49,232 nt of DNA from an uncultured Ruminiclostridium sp. (GTDB taxonomy: Bacteria; Bacillota; Clostridia; Oscillospirales; Ruminococcaceae), in assembly GCA_947629925.1 (NCBI GenBank), contig CANRFO010000019.1, positions 1 through 49,232 on the forward strand. The letters are read 5' to 3'. Positions 33,688 through 42,923 of the stretch are shown here, piece after piece. Each line of letters starts with the position of its first letter. The stretch's first letter is position 1. The notes under the pieces were generated by a model that did no database searches, was not told the origin of the DNA, and worked only from the letters and a program-made list of their open reading frames with translations. Position numbers and translations under genes: made by a program.

Positions 33688-34537
33688 ATCCGCCTTTTGT
33701 ATCGGTATTCAGGATTTCAGAAAATGGCGGACAGATTACCGTATCTGGGCAATAGCTCTGCTGATGCTGATGATGGTTCTTATCTATATCGACGATATGA
33801 AAAAAATATCAGCGTATCTTGAAACGCCGCTGCCTGTATGGATCTTCCCGTTTCTCTACTGTCAGTTTCACACAAAGCTGATATATACTCTCCCTGTTGT
33901 AATGCTGTTTTGCAACGCTCCCTTCACCGACCGAAATCAGATATTTGTAATAATGCGCTCGGGAAGGAAAAAGTGGCTTGCTGGACAGATACTTTACATA
34001 ATCGCCGCAAGCGGTATTTACTATTTATTTCTCCTTATAGCGTCTGTTATCGGCTCTGTTTTAAACGGCGGGGAAATTTCCCTTGAATGGGGAGAAACGC
34101 TGACATCCATTCAGGGCAGCAGCGCACTTACAGCCCAACTTAACTGCAATTTTGTATGGATCCCGCCGATAATAATCACATACTTCACGCCGCTTTTGGC
34201 AGTGTGGTTCACATTTCTCAATTCATGGTTATGCGGAGTATTTATAGGGTTGATCATCTTCCTGCTCAATCTTGTTTCCCAAACCAAAGCGCTGGGATTG
34301 TTCACGGCGTCAGCGGTTGTAGTGCTGAGTGCCCTTGTTACCAACGGGTTGAGAGTCAATCTGGTAATGTATTCCCCTGTCTCGTGGAACACGCTGGATA
34401 TGATAGACGTAGGCGGAACCACCATCTACCCGTCATTCACCTACTGCATAACATTTTACATCATTTCACTTGTGATACTCACGGCGCTTATACTTATTTT
34501 AGGCAGGAAGAAAAGTCTTGATAATAAGGAGAACTGA
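33674..34537 (+). CDS. ABC-2-type permease, second of two
   Basis: 287 residues, six to seven membrane helices, starting in the overlap with the preceding gene; AAAAGGAGGACAGG precedes the ATG. TDRNQIFVIMRSGRKKWLAGQILYI after helix 2 again marks the ABC-2 topology. Overall length and topology parallel its neighbour, although sequence is diverged, as in heterodimeric transporters. It ends just before the ATPase gene. Confidence 0.82.
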   Translation: MKWFKSAFCIGIQDFRKWRTDYRIWAIALLMLMMVLIYIDDMKKISAYLETPLPVWIFPFLYCQFHTKLIYTLPVVMLFCNAPFTDRNQIFVIMRSGRKKWLAGQILYIIAASGIYYLFLLIASVIGSVLNGGEISLEWGETLTSIQGSSALTAQLNCNFVWIPPIIITYFTPLLAVWFTFLNSWLCGVFIGLIIFLLNLVSQTKALGLFTASAVVVLSALVTNGLRVNLVMYSPVSWNTLDMIDVGGTTIYPSFTYCITFYIISLVILTALILILGRKKSLDNKEN

Positions 34538-34538
34538 T

Positions 34539-35180
34539 ATGGAATACTCCATTGAGATAAAGGATTTAATCAAAAAATTCAAGGAAGCAACGGTGCTTGA
34601 TAACATCAACGTTTCATTTGAGAAAGGGAAAGTCCACGGGCTTATCGGCAGGAACGGCTCAGGCAAAACTATGCTGATGAAGTGTATCTGCGGCATAGTC
34701 CCGCCCACCTCGGGAGAAACGATTGTAAACGGTAAGGTTATCGGCAAAGACGTAGACATTCCCGAAGGCGTGGGCGTAATAATCGAAACACCGGGCTTTC
34801 TGCCGGGTTATTCGGGTTACAGCAATCTTAAATTTCTCGCGGCAATCAACAACAAAATCGGAAAGGAAGAGATAAGAAATGCAATAAAAAGCGTTGGGCT
34901 TGACCCTGATGATAAAAAGAAAGTAGGAAAATATTCCCTCGGTATGCGGCAGCGGCTTGGACTTGCACAAGCTGTTATGGAGGACCCTGAACTGCTTATC
35001 CTTGACGAGCCGATGAACGGCTTGGATAAGGACGGGGTGAAGGATATGAGAAGGTATCTTCTTGATTTGAAAACGCAAGGTAAAACGATTCTGATAGCTT
35101 CTCACAGCGCGGAGGATATTGAGGTGCTGTGTGATACGGTACACGAAATGGATAAAGGGTGCATGAGTAAGGTAAAGTAA
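34539..35180 (+). CDS. ABC-2-type transporter ATP-binding protein
   Basis: 213 residues from ATG 34539, chosen because AAGGAG lies 7 bases before it. Walker A GRNGSGKT (~37-44), signature YSLGMRQRLGLA (~137-148), Walker B LLILDEPMNGLD (~157-168), H-loop ASHS. BcrA/CcmA-like. With the lipoprotein and two permeases it completes a four-gene transporter, a common form of self-protection or peptide export. The family is distinct from the MacB-type ATPase at 27838. Confidence 0.95.
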   Translation: MEYSIEIKDLIKKFKEATVLDNINVSFEKGKVHGLIGRNGSGKTMLMKCICGIVPPTSGETIVNGKVIGKDVDIPEGVGVIIETPGFLPGYSGYSNLKFLAAINNKIGKEEIRNAIKSVGLDPDDKKKVGKYSLGMRQRLGLAQAVMEDPELLILDEPMNGLDKDGVKDMRRYLLDLKTQGKTILIASHSAEDIEVLCDTVHEMDKGCMSKVK

Positions 35181-35245
35181 CGGCGTTTGTCGCTGAAATA
35201 AATAGGTTTTTTGCCACTATATGATTTTTGAAAGGATGAATCAAT

Positions 35246-36293
35246 ATGGCAATCGTTTTACAAGCGCAGGGATTTGTTGACAGGGTAAAAGATATCGCAC
35301 AAAATTATACAGTCATGTACGGTTGGGGCGCTTTCGGTTTTCCGGTTTTCCAGTACAATATAGAACGATTAGTAAATCTGCACCCCCAATGAGTACAGCG
35401 ATGCCAAAATATCTGAACTTAAATCAATGGTAAACAATGGCGTAAAATGTTTTCCTTTTGAATGTGTAGGTTTAATCAAAGGTTTACTTTGGGGTTGGAA
35501 CGGCAATTTTGACAAGCTTAACGGTGGAGCAATATACTTAAACAATGTTCCTGATGTGGACTGCAATGTTATGATTAACAACTATTGCATTGACCAATCT
35601 TCATCATTTACGGAAAATGATGTCAACTGTATAGAGCCCAGTGAATTACTATGGAATCAAGGGCACATCGAAATTTAAGTCGGAAACAGTTTTGCGATAG
35701 AAGCTACAGCAAGTTGGGAAGACAAGGACATGATCACCGCAGTAAAGAATATAAAAGAAATTTCAGGATACCACTCCAAAGAATGACATAAACACGGAAA
35801 ATACGTTTTTATCGGTTACAATTCATCCGTTGATACAAGATATAATAATATATACCTTTCTGAAAGCGTTGCAGCAAAAAGAACAGATCCTTCACCGCAG
35901 TATGAAATCAATTCAAGATGTATAAGAGGCGGGTACTATCCTGCTTCCGATATCGTAACAAACGAGGGCAGCGCTTAAAAATGGTTTAAGCACGCCAGAA
36001 CTGACCTTTATTTGGCACTTACAAACATAGTTTTCAGCAACTTCAGACAACATCATATTAGAATTACAAATGCTCATGTAAATGTAAGAGCAGATGCAAG
36101 CTTGTCCGCTGAAAAATATGCCACTTTAGATTCAAAAACTACTGTGTATTTAACTGATAAGTCTCCAGTAATCGCTGACGGTTATACATGGGTCAAAGTA
36201 ATATATGATGCAAAATTATGTTGGTGCGTAAGCTTATGGATAGATCAAAATAATACAACTCAATCATCGCAAATTAAATATTACTCTTTTTAG
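35246..36293 (+). pseudogene. endolysin/NlpC-P60-like cell wall hydrolase with SH3 domain, decayed
   Basis: ATG 35246 has AAAGG upstream and opens VDRVKDIAQNYTVMYGWGAFG, stopping at 35392. The next frame continues with KCFPFECVGLIKGLLWGWNGN (catalytic-cysteine type motif FPFxCVGLIK) and ELLWNQGHIEI (histidine motif), then a stop. Then come VGNSFAIEATASWEDKDM, another stop where relatives have W (KE-stop-HKHGK), and more. The last 93 codons (36012-36293) form an SH3-type repeat (NAHVNVRADASLSAEKYATL). At least one frameshift and three stops. Originally a phage- or element-borne peptidoglycan hydrolase. Its end overlaps the coupling-protein gene by 20 bases. Confidence 0.8.
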
Positions 36294-38037
36294 TTCTCGG
36301 AATCTTTTTACTAATACTCGCCTTATCAATTTCTTCTGTAAGCGGAATGGGTATCCTAATCAGAGGAAATTTTCTCAATATCTCCATTTCTAACTCCTCC
36401 CTATCCGCATACAACACCTTACGTTCCGCCTGTTCCGTCACAGAATAAGCACTCTCAAAACTTATTCCCCACCTAAAGAACATTTTCAGCCGAGTTTTCA
36501 TCGGGCGGCAACCTGTTTTCATCACGATAAAGCTGCCTTTTGGCATTGATTTAAGCTCATCCACAGTCATCAGAGGTCGTTCTATCATTTGAAGGGTGCG
36601 GCTAGAACCGTCTTTCCCTGCGGCTTTGGAAACAGATCCACTGAGAACGGTCTGTTTACCTAGGCTTTGTGACATAACTTCGGCGGTTTTTGAGTTGGGT
36701 GCAAAACTTCCGAATAAGGTGCATTGGCAGTTGTCAACAATTATCTCAGACCCCTCTTTCCCATAGGTTTTCTCAAATTGGGCAAGGGACTGTATAATCG
36801 CAACAATAGATATTTTCCTTGAACGTGAAGCGGAAAACATCATCTCCAAGCCATCTATTTTAGGTAGAGTGCCTATCTCATCTGCGTATATCATCACCCG
36901 CTTGTCAAGCTGTCCGCCTTTTTCGTCCGCTACTGTAAGCATTTCTCTATATATCTGCTGTAAAATAAGCGACACCAAGAAATGCTTAGTCGCATCCTCC
37001 TCGGGCAATACAAGATATATAGCGGATTTACGGTTACAAAAGTCCTCCACGTCAATGGAGGTATCAAAACACAAAATCTGCTCTAATTCAGTGTCTAGAA
37101 AAGCATTAAGTCTTGACATCGCGGTTGTCATAACACTTGCCATCGCCTGCTCAGAAGAGTTTAGCGCCGCGCCCGCAAACCACCGCGCTTTGTGTTCGCT
37201 CGGCAATTTTTCGATAAGCTGTTTGAACCGAGAAATGCCCTTTACCTCAGAGGGTGCAAGAAGGTCTTGTATCAGCTTAAAAACGCTGATTATGTGCCGT
37301 TTTTCGGTAGGACAAAATTCAGCCACAAGCAGAATGACTGAGGTCAGCAATCCCTCAGCCGATTCATAAAAGAAAGCGTTTTGTCCCATGTTTGAAACAT
37401 TTCCATCTGCTGAAATTATAGTCTTAGCGGTTATTTTTGCGAATTTTTCAGCTTTCGCTTTGTATTCTAATTTGTTCTCTGCTTTATACATATCCATATA
37501 TTTATTGACGAGGTAAAGCATATTGTAGCCGCTGCTGCGAGTGGGATTGCGCAGGTCGATAACGGAAATTTTGTAGCCATAATATTTCTCGGCAATTGTA
37601 GCAGTGTTTCGATAGAGGTCTCCTTTGCTGTCGGTGGTGACAAACGACATTCCAGACGCACAGCAGTATTCTATATTCGGATACAAAAAGTTAGCGGTTT
37701 TCCCCACGCCTGAAGCGCCTATCATCAGCGTATGAATATCAGAATCGTCTATCAATGCAGTCATCTGTCCCATGCTCTCATTACATCCAACAATCAGCCC
37801 GTCCACTGTCGGAAGCCGCTCACCTTTTCTCCACAAATTTGGGGTATAAGGAATTTGTTTGTAGGTTTTGGCTACTTCTCCTTTGGTGGCAAACCTCGCT
37901 GTACCATGCTGACCGTTGCCCACAGGTTTGTTTTTAAATGATTTTAATGAGCCTCCATCTCCGATTGCAATGATCAAGGCTATGACCAAAAACAAACCGC
38001 CACAGCACACAAGTAATAAAAGTTGTGATGAGGTCAT
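36274..38037 (-). CDS. VirD4/TraG-type coupling protein of the conjugative element
   Basis: 587 residues. One or two N-terminal membrane helices (~5-27), then the soluble ATPase: Walker A GASGVGKT (107-114), TDSKGDLYRN (~135-144), Walker B VMIYADEIG (381-389), and RSRKISIVAIIQSLAQFEKTYG. These are the hallmarks of type IV coupling proteins, which bring the relaxase-DNA complex to the secretion channel. It is the last gene of the minus-strand transfer operon within the window. It starts 14 bases after the TOPRIM gene. Complete and apparently functional. Confidence 0.95.
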   Translation of the reverse strand: MTSSQLLLLVCCGGLFLVIALIIAIGDGGSLKSFKNKPVGNGQHGTARFATKGEVAKTYKQIPYTPNLWRKGERLPTVDGLIVGCNESMGQMTALIDDSDIHTLMIGASGVGKTANFLYPNIEYCCASGMSFVTTDSKGDLYRNTATIAEKYYGYKISVIDLRNPTRSSGYNMLYLVNKYMDMYKAENKLEYKAKAEKFAKITAKTIISADGNVSNMGQNAFFYESAEGLLTSVILLVAEFCPTEKRHIISVFKLIQDLLAPSEVKGISRFKQLIEKLPSEHKARWFAGAALNSSEQAMASVMTTAMSRLNAFLDTELEQILCFDTSIDVEDFCNRKSAIYLVLPEEDATKHFLVSLILQQIYREMLTVADEKGGQLDKRVMIYADEIGTLPKIDGLEMMFSASRSRKISIVAIIQSLAQFEKTYGKEGSEIIVDNCQCTLFGSFAPNSKTAEVMSQSLGKQTVLSGSVSKAAGKDGSSRTLQMIERPLMTVDELKSMPKGSFIVMKTGCRPMKTRLKMFFRWGISFESAYSVTEQAERKVLYADREELEMEILRKFPLIRIPIPLTEEIDKASISKKIPRTKKSNI

Positions 38038-38051
38038 ATTTTTCCTTCCTT

Positions 38052-39449
38052 TTATATCGACATTTTGATTTCAACAGCTTGTTGAGGTGTTTCACCCTGT
38101 TCCTGCTGATCTGACATCTTTTGCTCAGTACTGCATTTCAATGCACTGTCCGCCAAATCATACAGCGATTTGGCAATATCTTTCATCTGCTCTTTTGTAG
38201 CAGGATAATTTCTTAAATTTTTAACCGCTTCAAAATGAGATTTTTTTAAAGTATCCATTTTAGAGAACATTTTTCCTCGGTCAGTATAAGCTCTGTACCC
38301 TTTCCACAAACGCCTTTGCAGATTTTCAAACATGTCATCAGCAGACTTTTCATTAACCTTTGCGAGAATTTCTGCGGAAGCACTTAATGCAATGTTGGAA
38401 ATATCAGTATATCTGTTTCTGCTCAAAGCTACACTCAAGCTGTCTGCCGCCCTGCCAAGATTTATTGACGTAAACTCAAGTAGTGAAACATTTTCCAAAA
38501 ACAATTCTTTTCTCAAATGAGGGACGGCGGGAATCGGAGTTAATTCATGCAGTTCCTTTAAGTCCTCGTTAAAATCTTTATTTCTCGGTATTATGCGAAA
38601 TATATTCGCATACCCGTTTTCACGAAGAATATCCCTCAACCGATCTGCCGCATCAATCCCACCTACATCATTATCGGTACAAAGTACAACTTCATTAAGA
38701 TTTGAATGGCATTTTAACGCCTCTAAAACAGCATTTTCATACACTCCGTTCATGGCAATGTAGCTGTGAGTTTGCCAATTCTGATGATAAAGGGTTATAA
38801 AGCTCAGCATATCAATCGGGGCTTCAAAAACGAACAGCCTCCCGCTTTTTCCGAAGTGCGAGAAGCTGTATTTTGTATCCGAATTTGCTACTGTGATGCG
38901 GAACACATCACCGAAACTCAAGGTCGAGCGCACCGAGGCTTGTTTCGGTGTTCCATTCTCATCTGTTCCGACAAATACAACGTTGTGATATTTTTTATCC
39001 TCGTACATTTTGCGATGATGAGCAAAAAAGGATATCACGTCGGATGCAATAAATCTTTGTTTTGTAAGATATGCGAATACCCGCCGCATATCCGAATTGG
39101 CTTCAGGCAGTTCAAAAGGTTTCACAACAGGTTTAGGAGGCTCTTGTAAAGCGGAACGTATGGTCGGTGCGTCACAATGCCCACCAAGAAGCTCTGTCAC
39201 CGAATCCTGAAAAGAAAAGCCGAGAAACTCCTGCAAGAACTTAACAGCATACCCTCCGCGCTGATTCTTATGGTCATACCACTTGCCGCCGTATATCGTA
39301 ACACTGTCATGGGTTCCGCCGCCGTCCGTGTAAATGTACTGATATGTCGAGCCGACTTTTTTCACATGTTCGCCGCGGCTTTCCAGATAAGTCACCAGGT
39401 CAGCGGTGTTTGCACGGTATAAGTCATCTTCCGAAAAAGTAATGTACAT
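38052..39449 (-). CDS. DUF3991/TOPRIM-domain primase-like protein
   Basis: 465 residues from ATG 39449; GAAAGGA lies about 7 bases upstream, whereas 39467 would be a TTG without a signal. N-terminal region ITFSEDDLYRANTADLVTYLESRG, then a zinc-less DUF3991 part (YDHKNQRGGYAVKFLQEF), then TOPRIM: FVFEAPIDMLSF (E in the first strand), NEVVLCTDNDVGGIDAADRL (DxD of the second). The protein resembles ICE proteins that prime or process transferred DNA. C-terminal ~130 residues are helical. Its place between HTH and coupling-protein genes is typical for this ICE class. Confidence 0.88.
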   Translation of the reverse strand: MYITFSEDDLYRANTADLVTYLESRGEHVKKVGSTYQYIYTDGGGTHDSVTIYGGKWYDHKNQRGGYAVKFLQEFLGFSFQDSVTELLGGHCDAPTIRSALQEPPKPVVKPFELPEANSDMRRVFAYLTKQRFIASDVISFFAHHRKMYEDKKYHNVVFVGTDENGTPKQASVRSTLSFGDVFRITVANSDTKYSFSHFGKSGRLFVFEAPIDMLSFITLYHQNWQTHSYIAMNGVYENAVLEALKCHSNLNEVVLCTDNDVGGIDAADRLRDILRENGYANIFRIIPRNKDFNEDLKELHELTPIPAVPHLRKELFLENVSLLEFTSINLGRAADSLSVALSRNRYTDISNIALSASAEILAKVNEKSADDMFENLQRRLWKGYRAYTDRGKMFSKMDTLKKSHFEAVKNLRNYPATKEQMKDIAKSLYDLADSALKCSTEQKMSDQQEQGETPQQAVEIKMSI

Positions 39450-39500
39450 CAAATTTCCTTTCTTCAAAGTATAAAATATTTAATTGGATACTTAGCATTG

Positions 39501-39519
39501 TAGGTTCACTATGAACCTA
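39501..39519. promoter_or_regulatory. inverted repeat, operator-like
   Basis: TAGGTTCA (39501-39508), CTA, TGAACCTA (39512-39519). Perfect 8-bp dyad in the gap between the HTH gene and the TOPRIM gene. No T-run, so an operator, perhaps for the adjacent HTH protein, is likelier than a terminator. Confidence 0.5.
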
Positions 39520-39577
39520 TCCTGAGTTCACAAAAATATGCAGTTTTCCCTTGTCAGTGCATATAATTTTCAAAAAA

Positions 39578-39841
39578 TCAAGGCGGTCTTTCCACAAAAT
39601 AAAGGTTTGAGGAATTACCGCCTGATCGTCTGTATCTGCGTTCATGCCTGACACAGCCGTATTTTTCAAGGTCACTGACAGCACGTTTCACCGTGCTTTT
39701 AGACATTTTCAAATCCTGCGCTATCGTATTTATCGCAGGATAACAGGAGCCGTCCTTGTCAGCACGGTCGCACAGATACATATACACAACGATCGCACGA
39801 TGAGGCAGATTTACGGAATAAATCTCACGGTTGCTTAACAA
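39578..39841 (-). CDS. helix-turn-helix protein (HTH_36-like)
   Basis: 87 residues. LPHRAIVVYMYLCDRADKDGSCYPAINTIAQDLKMSKSTVKRAVSDLEKYGCVRHERR follows the winged-helix replication-initiator-like pattern (key parts GSCYPAINTIA, MSKSTVKRAVSDLE). It starts two bases downstream of the relaxase stop and is co-transcribed with it. Likely a regulator of transfer genes or an accessory replication protein. Complete. Confidence 0.85.
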   Translation of the reverse strand: MLSNREIYSVNLPHRAIVVYMYLCDRADKDGSCYPAINTIAQDLKMSKSTVKRAVSDLEKYGCVRHERRYRRSGGNSSNLYFVERPP

Positions 39842-39842
39842 A

Positions 39843-41000
39843 TCAATCCTCCTTTAATTGTTGACTTTCCAACTCATTTTCTTTTAATCCGAGCGCTTGT
39901 TTTTTACGGCGGATAGCAGCTTTCAGCTTATGCTCGGTGCGCATATTCTGCCCTCGCAGGCTGCGGTTATAATCATCAGAAATAATGTATGCAAATGATT
40001 TAATAATATCAAAAAGTGTGTTCTGAACGCTATTTTTTATCGGCTCTTTTTGAGAGTTCTCCATTTCCAACACAGCTCGAATAACAGTGTTTTTGATCGT
40101 CTTGAACACTTTGTTTTCTTCAAGGGGCGGGAATTTCTGCACAGCGCTTGTATAGATGTCATACTTCTGCTGTTCCAGCCTGCACCATTCCTCGTACATC
40201 TTTTTCAACACGGGATTTTTCGCAAGCTCCGCAACGAGTTGATCAACAGTTTTCTTGACATTGGGTTGTAAATATCCATACACCTTTTTGCCTTTTGAAT
40301 TGCGAAGCTGAGCTTGCAATTTTAAAATCAGCTGTTCAAGCTGCGAATCAATATCAGTATTCTTTGTCAATTCTGACAAAAGATTTTTCATCACATTGCC
40401 TGACTCAAAGCGCAGTTGATCACGCACTACCGTTTGCTGCTGATACAGATTTTGCAGTTCATCACGGTAAATATCATTGGCAAAAGCTCTTCGGATCTTT
40501 TCAATGCCCTCATTAGTGAGATAGCCCTCTTTCGAATCGGTTGAGTACACAACAATATGCACATGAGGATTTGTTTCCTTATTGTGAAAGGCGGCATACC
40601 AACGGATATTCTTATCGGCGATCTTATGTGCCGCCGCTATATCCGAGATATGCCGCCTGACCAGATCCCGCCAATGTTCAAGATCAATATATCCCATTCG
40701 TTCAGCGTCCTCACGCTTTAAGGAAACAATATGAGTCCATATTGCGCCATTGTGATTTGCAACTTCTTTCGCTGCTCTTTCAAGAACGATAGGACTGTCC
40801 GTTTCCGAAAACAGCCCGTGAGAGTTTGGACGGGAATCAAGATAATTCATAAAGATTTCTCGGTCAAGCTGACAATTGTTTCCCTGTTTTGGCACAGGCT
40901 TTTCAACACCTTCACGAGTGGCTATGTACTTGATATAGTTTCCGAAATTTTTGTGGGCATTTGGTTTGATGTATCGGCTGGTGACTATTATTTTGGGCAT
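39843..41000 (-). CDS. MobP-type relaxase (MobP3-like)
   Basis: 385 residues. N-terminus IIVTSRYIKPNAHKNFGNYIKYIATREGVEK is the typical MobP3 start; the metal-binding motif AAFHNKETNPHVHIVVYS has H139, H146 and H148. A candidate catalytic tyrosine lies in the N-terminal motif (TSRYIK, NYIKYIATREG). Relaxases nick oriT and lead the strand into the recipient. The C-terminal ~180 residues are coiled-coil-like. AAGGAG precedes ATG 41000. Immediately upstream is the cargo gene on the other strand, so its promoter must lie in the 108-base gap. Confidence 0.92.
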   Translation of the reverse strand: MPKIIVTSRYIKPNAHKNFGNYIKYIATREGVEKPVPKQGNNCQLDREIFMNYLDSRPNSHGLFSETDSPIVLERAAKEVANHNGAIWTHIVSLKREDAERMGYIDLEHWRDLVRRHISDIAAAHKIADKNIRWYAAFHNKETNPHVHIVVYSTDSKEGYLTNEGIEKIRRAFANDIYRDELQNLYQQQTVVRDQLRFESGNVMKNLLSELTKNTDIDSQLEQLILKLQAQLRNSKGKKVYGYLQPNVKKTVDQLVAELAKNPVLKKMYEEWCRLEQQKYDIYTSAVQKFPPLEENKVFKTIKNTVIRAVLEMENSQKEPIKNSVQNTLFDIIKSFAYIISDDYNRSLRGQNMRTEHKLKAAIRRKKQALGLKENELESQQLKED

Positions 41001-41024
41001 AGTTGCTCCTTTTCTTATTGAGAG

Positions 41025-41053
41025 TTGATTTATTAGAGAGGGGATGGTATAAT
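41025..41053 (+). promoter_or_regulatory. promoter of the plus-strand cargo gene
   Basis: TTGATT (41025-41030), 17-base spacer, extended -10 TGGTATAAT with TATAAT at 41048-41053. It reads toward 41109, opposite to the transfer operon. Confidence 0.75.
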
Positions 41054-41108
41054 TGTTTTACTGAACATACATGGTGATAAATCGAGATTTGCAGGGAGGA
41101 TACTTAGA

Positions 41109-42101
41109 ATGCCTATATTTGAAAATATTACAGTCGAATCGAAACAGAAATGGCAAGGAAAAGAAATTAAATTCGATGAGGATGCATCGCCTGCGGCATG
41201 GGAGCATTATAAGCAATGGTATAGCGAAACTTTTAACAATTATAATGTTTGCTCACCGAGTCTATTTTTATTTGATAGAGATAAGGAAGTTTATTTTCCA
41301 ACGATTGCCGATAAAAACAACCGTCTATACGCATTACCCACAAAGACAAAGCCATTAACAGATGAAGATGGAAATGAATACTTTCAAGCAGTTGAAAGAT
41401 TGAGTGGTGACACAGATTTTAATTTTAATGAAAAACACTATCCTTGCTTTGAATTACATTTGAATGACGAACCAAACGAAAATTTGCGTAGAGAATACTT
41501 ATCTAAATTGGACAAGTGCAAAAAAATGCATCATTCTCTGCTAAATTTTTCTTTGATGCAAACAATGGGTAATATGCAGGGGTTCAAAGGTAAAATATGT
41601 GATGACAGACTGGATCGCTTTATTTATTATCTTGGAAAATTTTATAATGAGACTGATAAATGTAAGAGACGCACAACAGATATTATTAGTTATAGCAGTG
41701 AGACTAATCGGGATATCTTAATGGATTATCTTAATCAATTTGCCAGTCTGTCGGATTATTTCAAAAAAATTTATTTCATAGATGATGCTGAATTTATTGA
41801 AAAACTAAGGCTGCACGGACAGGAAAATAAAAAATTGGATAATTCTGAAAAAGTCAGGACATATATTGACTTGGCGCACTGTTTCTGGGAAAAAAAGGAC
41901 TTCTATTTTTCAAAAAAGGAATACTTAACCATTGGTTCTTATTTTTCAGATGGTGGAGAAACATATACACATGAAGAATTAACTTATAAATTGACAAATG
42001 ATTTAGGAATTATAAATCAAAAGGAAATTAATATAATTATTGAGAAGTGTATAAATCGTGGTTTTATGATTCGATGTACAAATGATGCGTATACCCGATA
42101 A
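41109..42101 (+). CDS. uncharacterised cargo protein, inserted in the transfer operon
   Basis: 330 residues; GGGAGG 9 bases before ATG 41109. Soluble, acidic, no signal peptide. Notable segments: SPAAWEHYKQWYSETFNNYNV (N-terminal), a YPCFELHL-type middle, then NFSLMQTMGNMQGFKGKICDDRLDRFIYYLGKF and LAHCFWEKKDFYF. The pattern resembles uncharacterised proteins annotated DUF6994, but I am not sure. It is the only plus-strand gene in the transfer region, has its own promoter, and is more AT-rich than its neighbours. Inferred: a morphon-like cargo, perhaps for element defence or exclusion. Confidence 0.7.
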   Translation: MPIFENITVESKQKWQGKEIKFDEDASPAAWEHYKQWYSETFNNYNVCSPSLFLFDRDKEVYFPTIADKNNRLYALPTKTKPLTDEDGNEYFQAVERLSGDTDFNFNEKHYPCFELHLNDEPNENLRREYLSKLDKCKKMHHSLLNFSLMQTMGNMQGFKGKICDDRLDRFIYYLGKFYNETDKCKRRTTDIISYSSETNRDILMDYLNQFASLSDYFKKIYFIDDAEFIEKLRLHGQENKKLDNSEKVRTYIDLAHCFWEKKDFYFSKKEYLTIGSYFSDGGETYTHEELTYKLTNDLGIINQKEINIIIEKCINRGFMIRCTNDAYTR

Positions 42102-42170
42102 CTTTCGGCCAGCAATTATGATTGAATTCAAGCGGTGCGGACGTGTCTCATGGCAGTCCACACTTTAGTG

Positions 42171-42575
42171 TTACTCATTCTGAAATTTCACTGCACTCTC
42201 AAAATTTATCATCCCGTTGATATGCCTTACCTCATCAACGCACATTGCGTGGAGCTCCCGCATAGTATCCTCATCAACATCATTTACCGCAGCAACTGTG
42301 TGGGAAAGTTTTCCAAGTTCAACTGCAATCTTGAAAAGATTCCTGTTTATCCTCTGCTCAGCACCATGCACCACAGCGTCCACCGAAGAGGTGATCCTCG
42401 GAGATAAATAATTCACATTGTCCTCGGATTTTAAAAAGCCGATATAGAAATTCACAGCTTTTTCAATAAACTCACTTGGTGATTTGCAGTTATCCGATTC
42501 ATAAAAATTTTTTATTTCTTCCTCTGTTGAAGGATATATCCACAAAGGGATCCTTATCTTCGTTTCACGCTCCAT
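42171..42575 (-). CDS. RHH-like mobilisation accessory protein
   Basis: 134 residues from ATG 42575; AAAGGAG precedes it, and the upstream part of the frame is noncoding. TKIRIPLWIYPSTEEEIKNFYESDNCKSPSEFIEKAVNFYIGFL has the beta-strand/helix/helix form of ribbon-helix-helix DNA-binding proteins (key parts RIPLWIYP, SPSEFIEKAVNFYI). The C-terminal half is helical (INRNLFKIAVELGKLSHTVAAV). It resembles ICE accessory proteins that help the relaxase at oriT. It lies upstream of the relaxase, but the cargo gene now separates them. Confidence 0.8.
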   Translation of the reverse strand: MERETKIRIPLWIYPSTEEEIKNFYESDNCKSPSEFIEKAVNFYIGFLKSEDNVNYLSPRITSSVDAVVHGAEQRINRNLFKIAVELGKLSHTVAAVNDVDEDTMRELHAMCVDEVRHINGMINFESAVKFQNE

Positions 42576-42599
42576 AAAACTCCTTTCAGCCACCTGCAA

Positions 42600-42915
42600 T
42601 TTGGTCAAGCGGCTTGTCAAAAGGCTTTTTAGGTTCACCTGAAAGCATTGCGATCCTGCTTTACAGCCACCTGAAAGCCTTTCTTCAAGATCCAACAAAC
42701 CGCCCAACTGCGGCGGGCTTTGCCCGACGCTGTAATTGTCGGGTTCACCCGACTTTAACTTGCATCAAAATCATACTTCCCTACTGCTCACATATCTATA
42801 ACAGGCTTGTTCCGAAACCGCCCCGAAAGCTGCCTGATTTTGTTTGAGAACAGCAGGTAGGTAAAACTATCCTGCCTTTGCTCTAAAATTGCACACAACT
42901 CGATACAGCCGCCTC
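42600..42915. other. noncoding dyad-rich region, candidate oriT
   Basis: About 320 bases without a gene. Two hairpins: CGGGC-TTT-GCCCG (42714-42726) and GTCGGG-TTCA-CCCGAC (42738-42753). CACCTGAAAGC occurs twice (near 42637 and 42669), with a third related CACCTGCAAT near 42591. It lies just upstream of the RHH-like gene and close to the relaxase, the usual place of a transfer origin. A nick site cannot be named. Confidence 0.4.
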
Positions 42916-42923
42916 AAAATCGT

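Noticed and set aside
35246-36293. Reassigned stop codons in the endolysin-like gene (TGA where relatives have W)
   Set aside because: TAA stops and a frameshift are also present, and neighbouring genes use TGA as a normal stop, so it is ordinary decay.
21545-41058. Identical 15-mer ATGGTATAATTGTTT before the IS110 left end and the cargo gene
   Set aside because: It is essentially an extended -10 promoter (TGGTATAAT) in AT-rich DNA; the flanks differ, so chance plus promoter constraint explains it.
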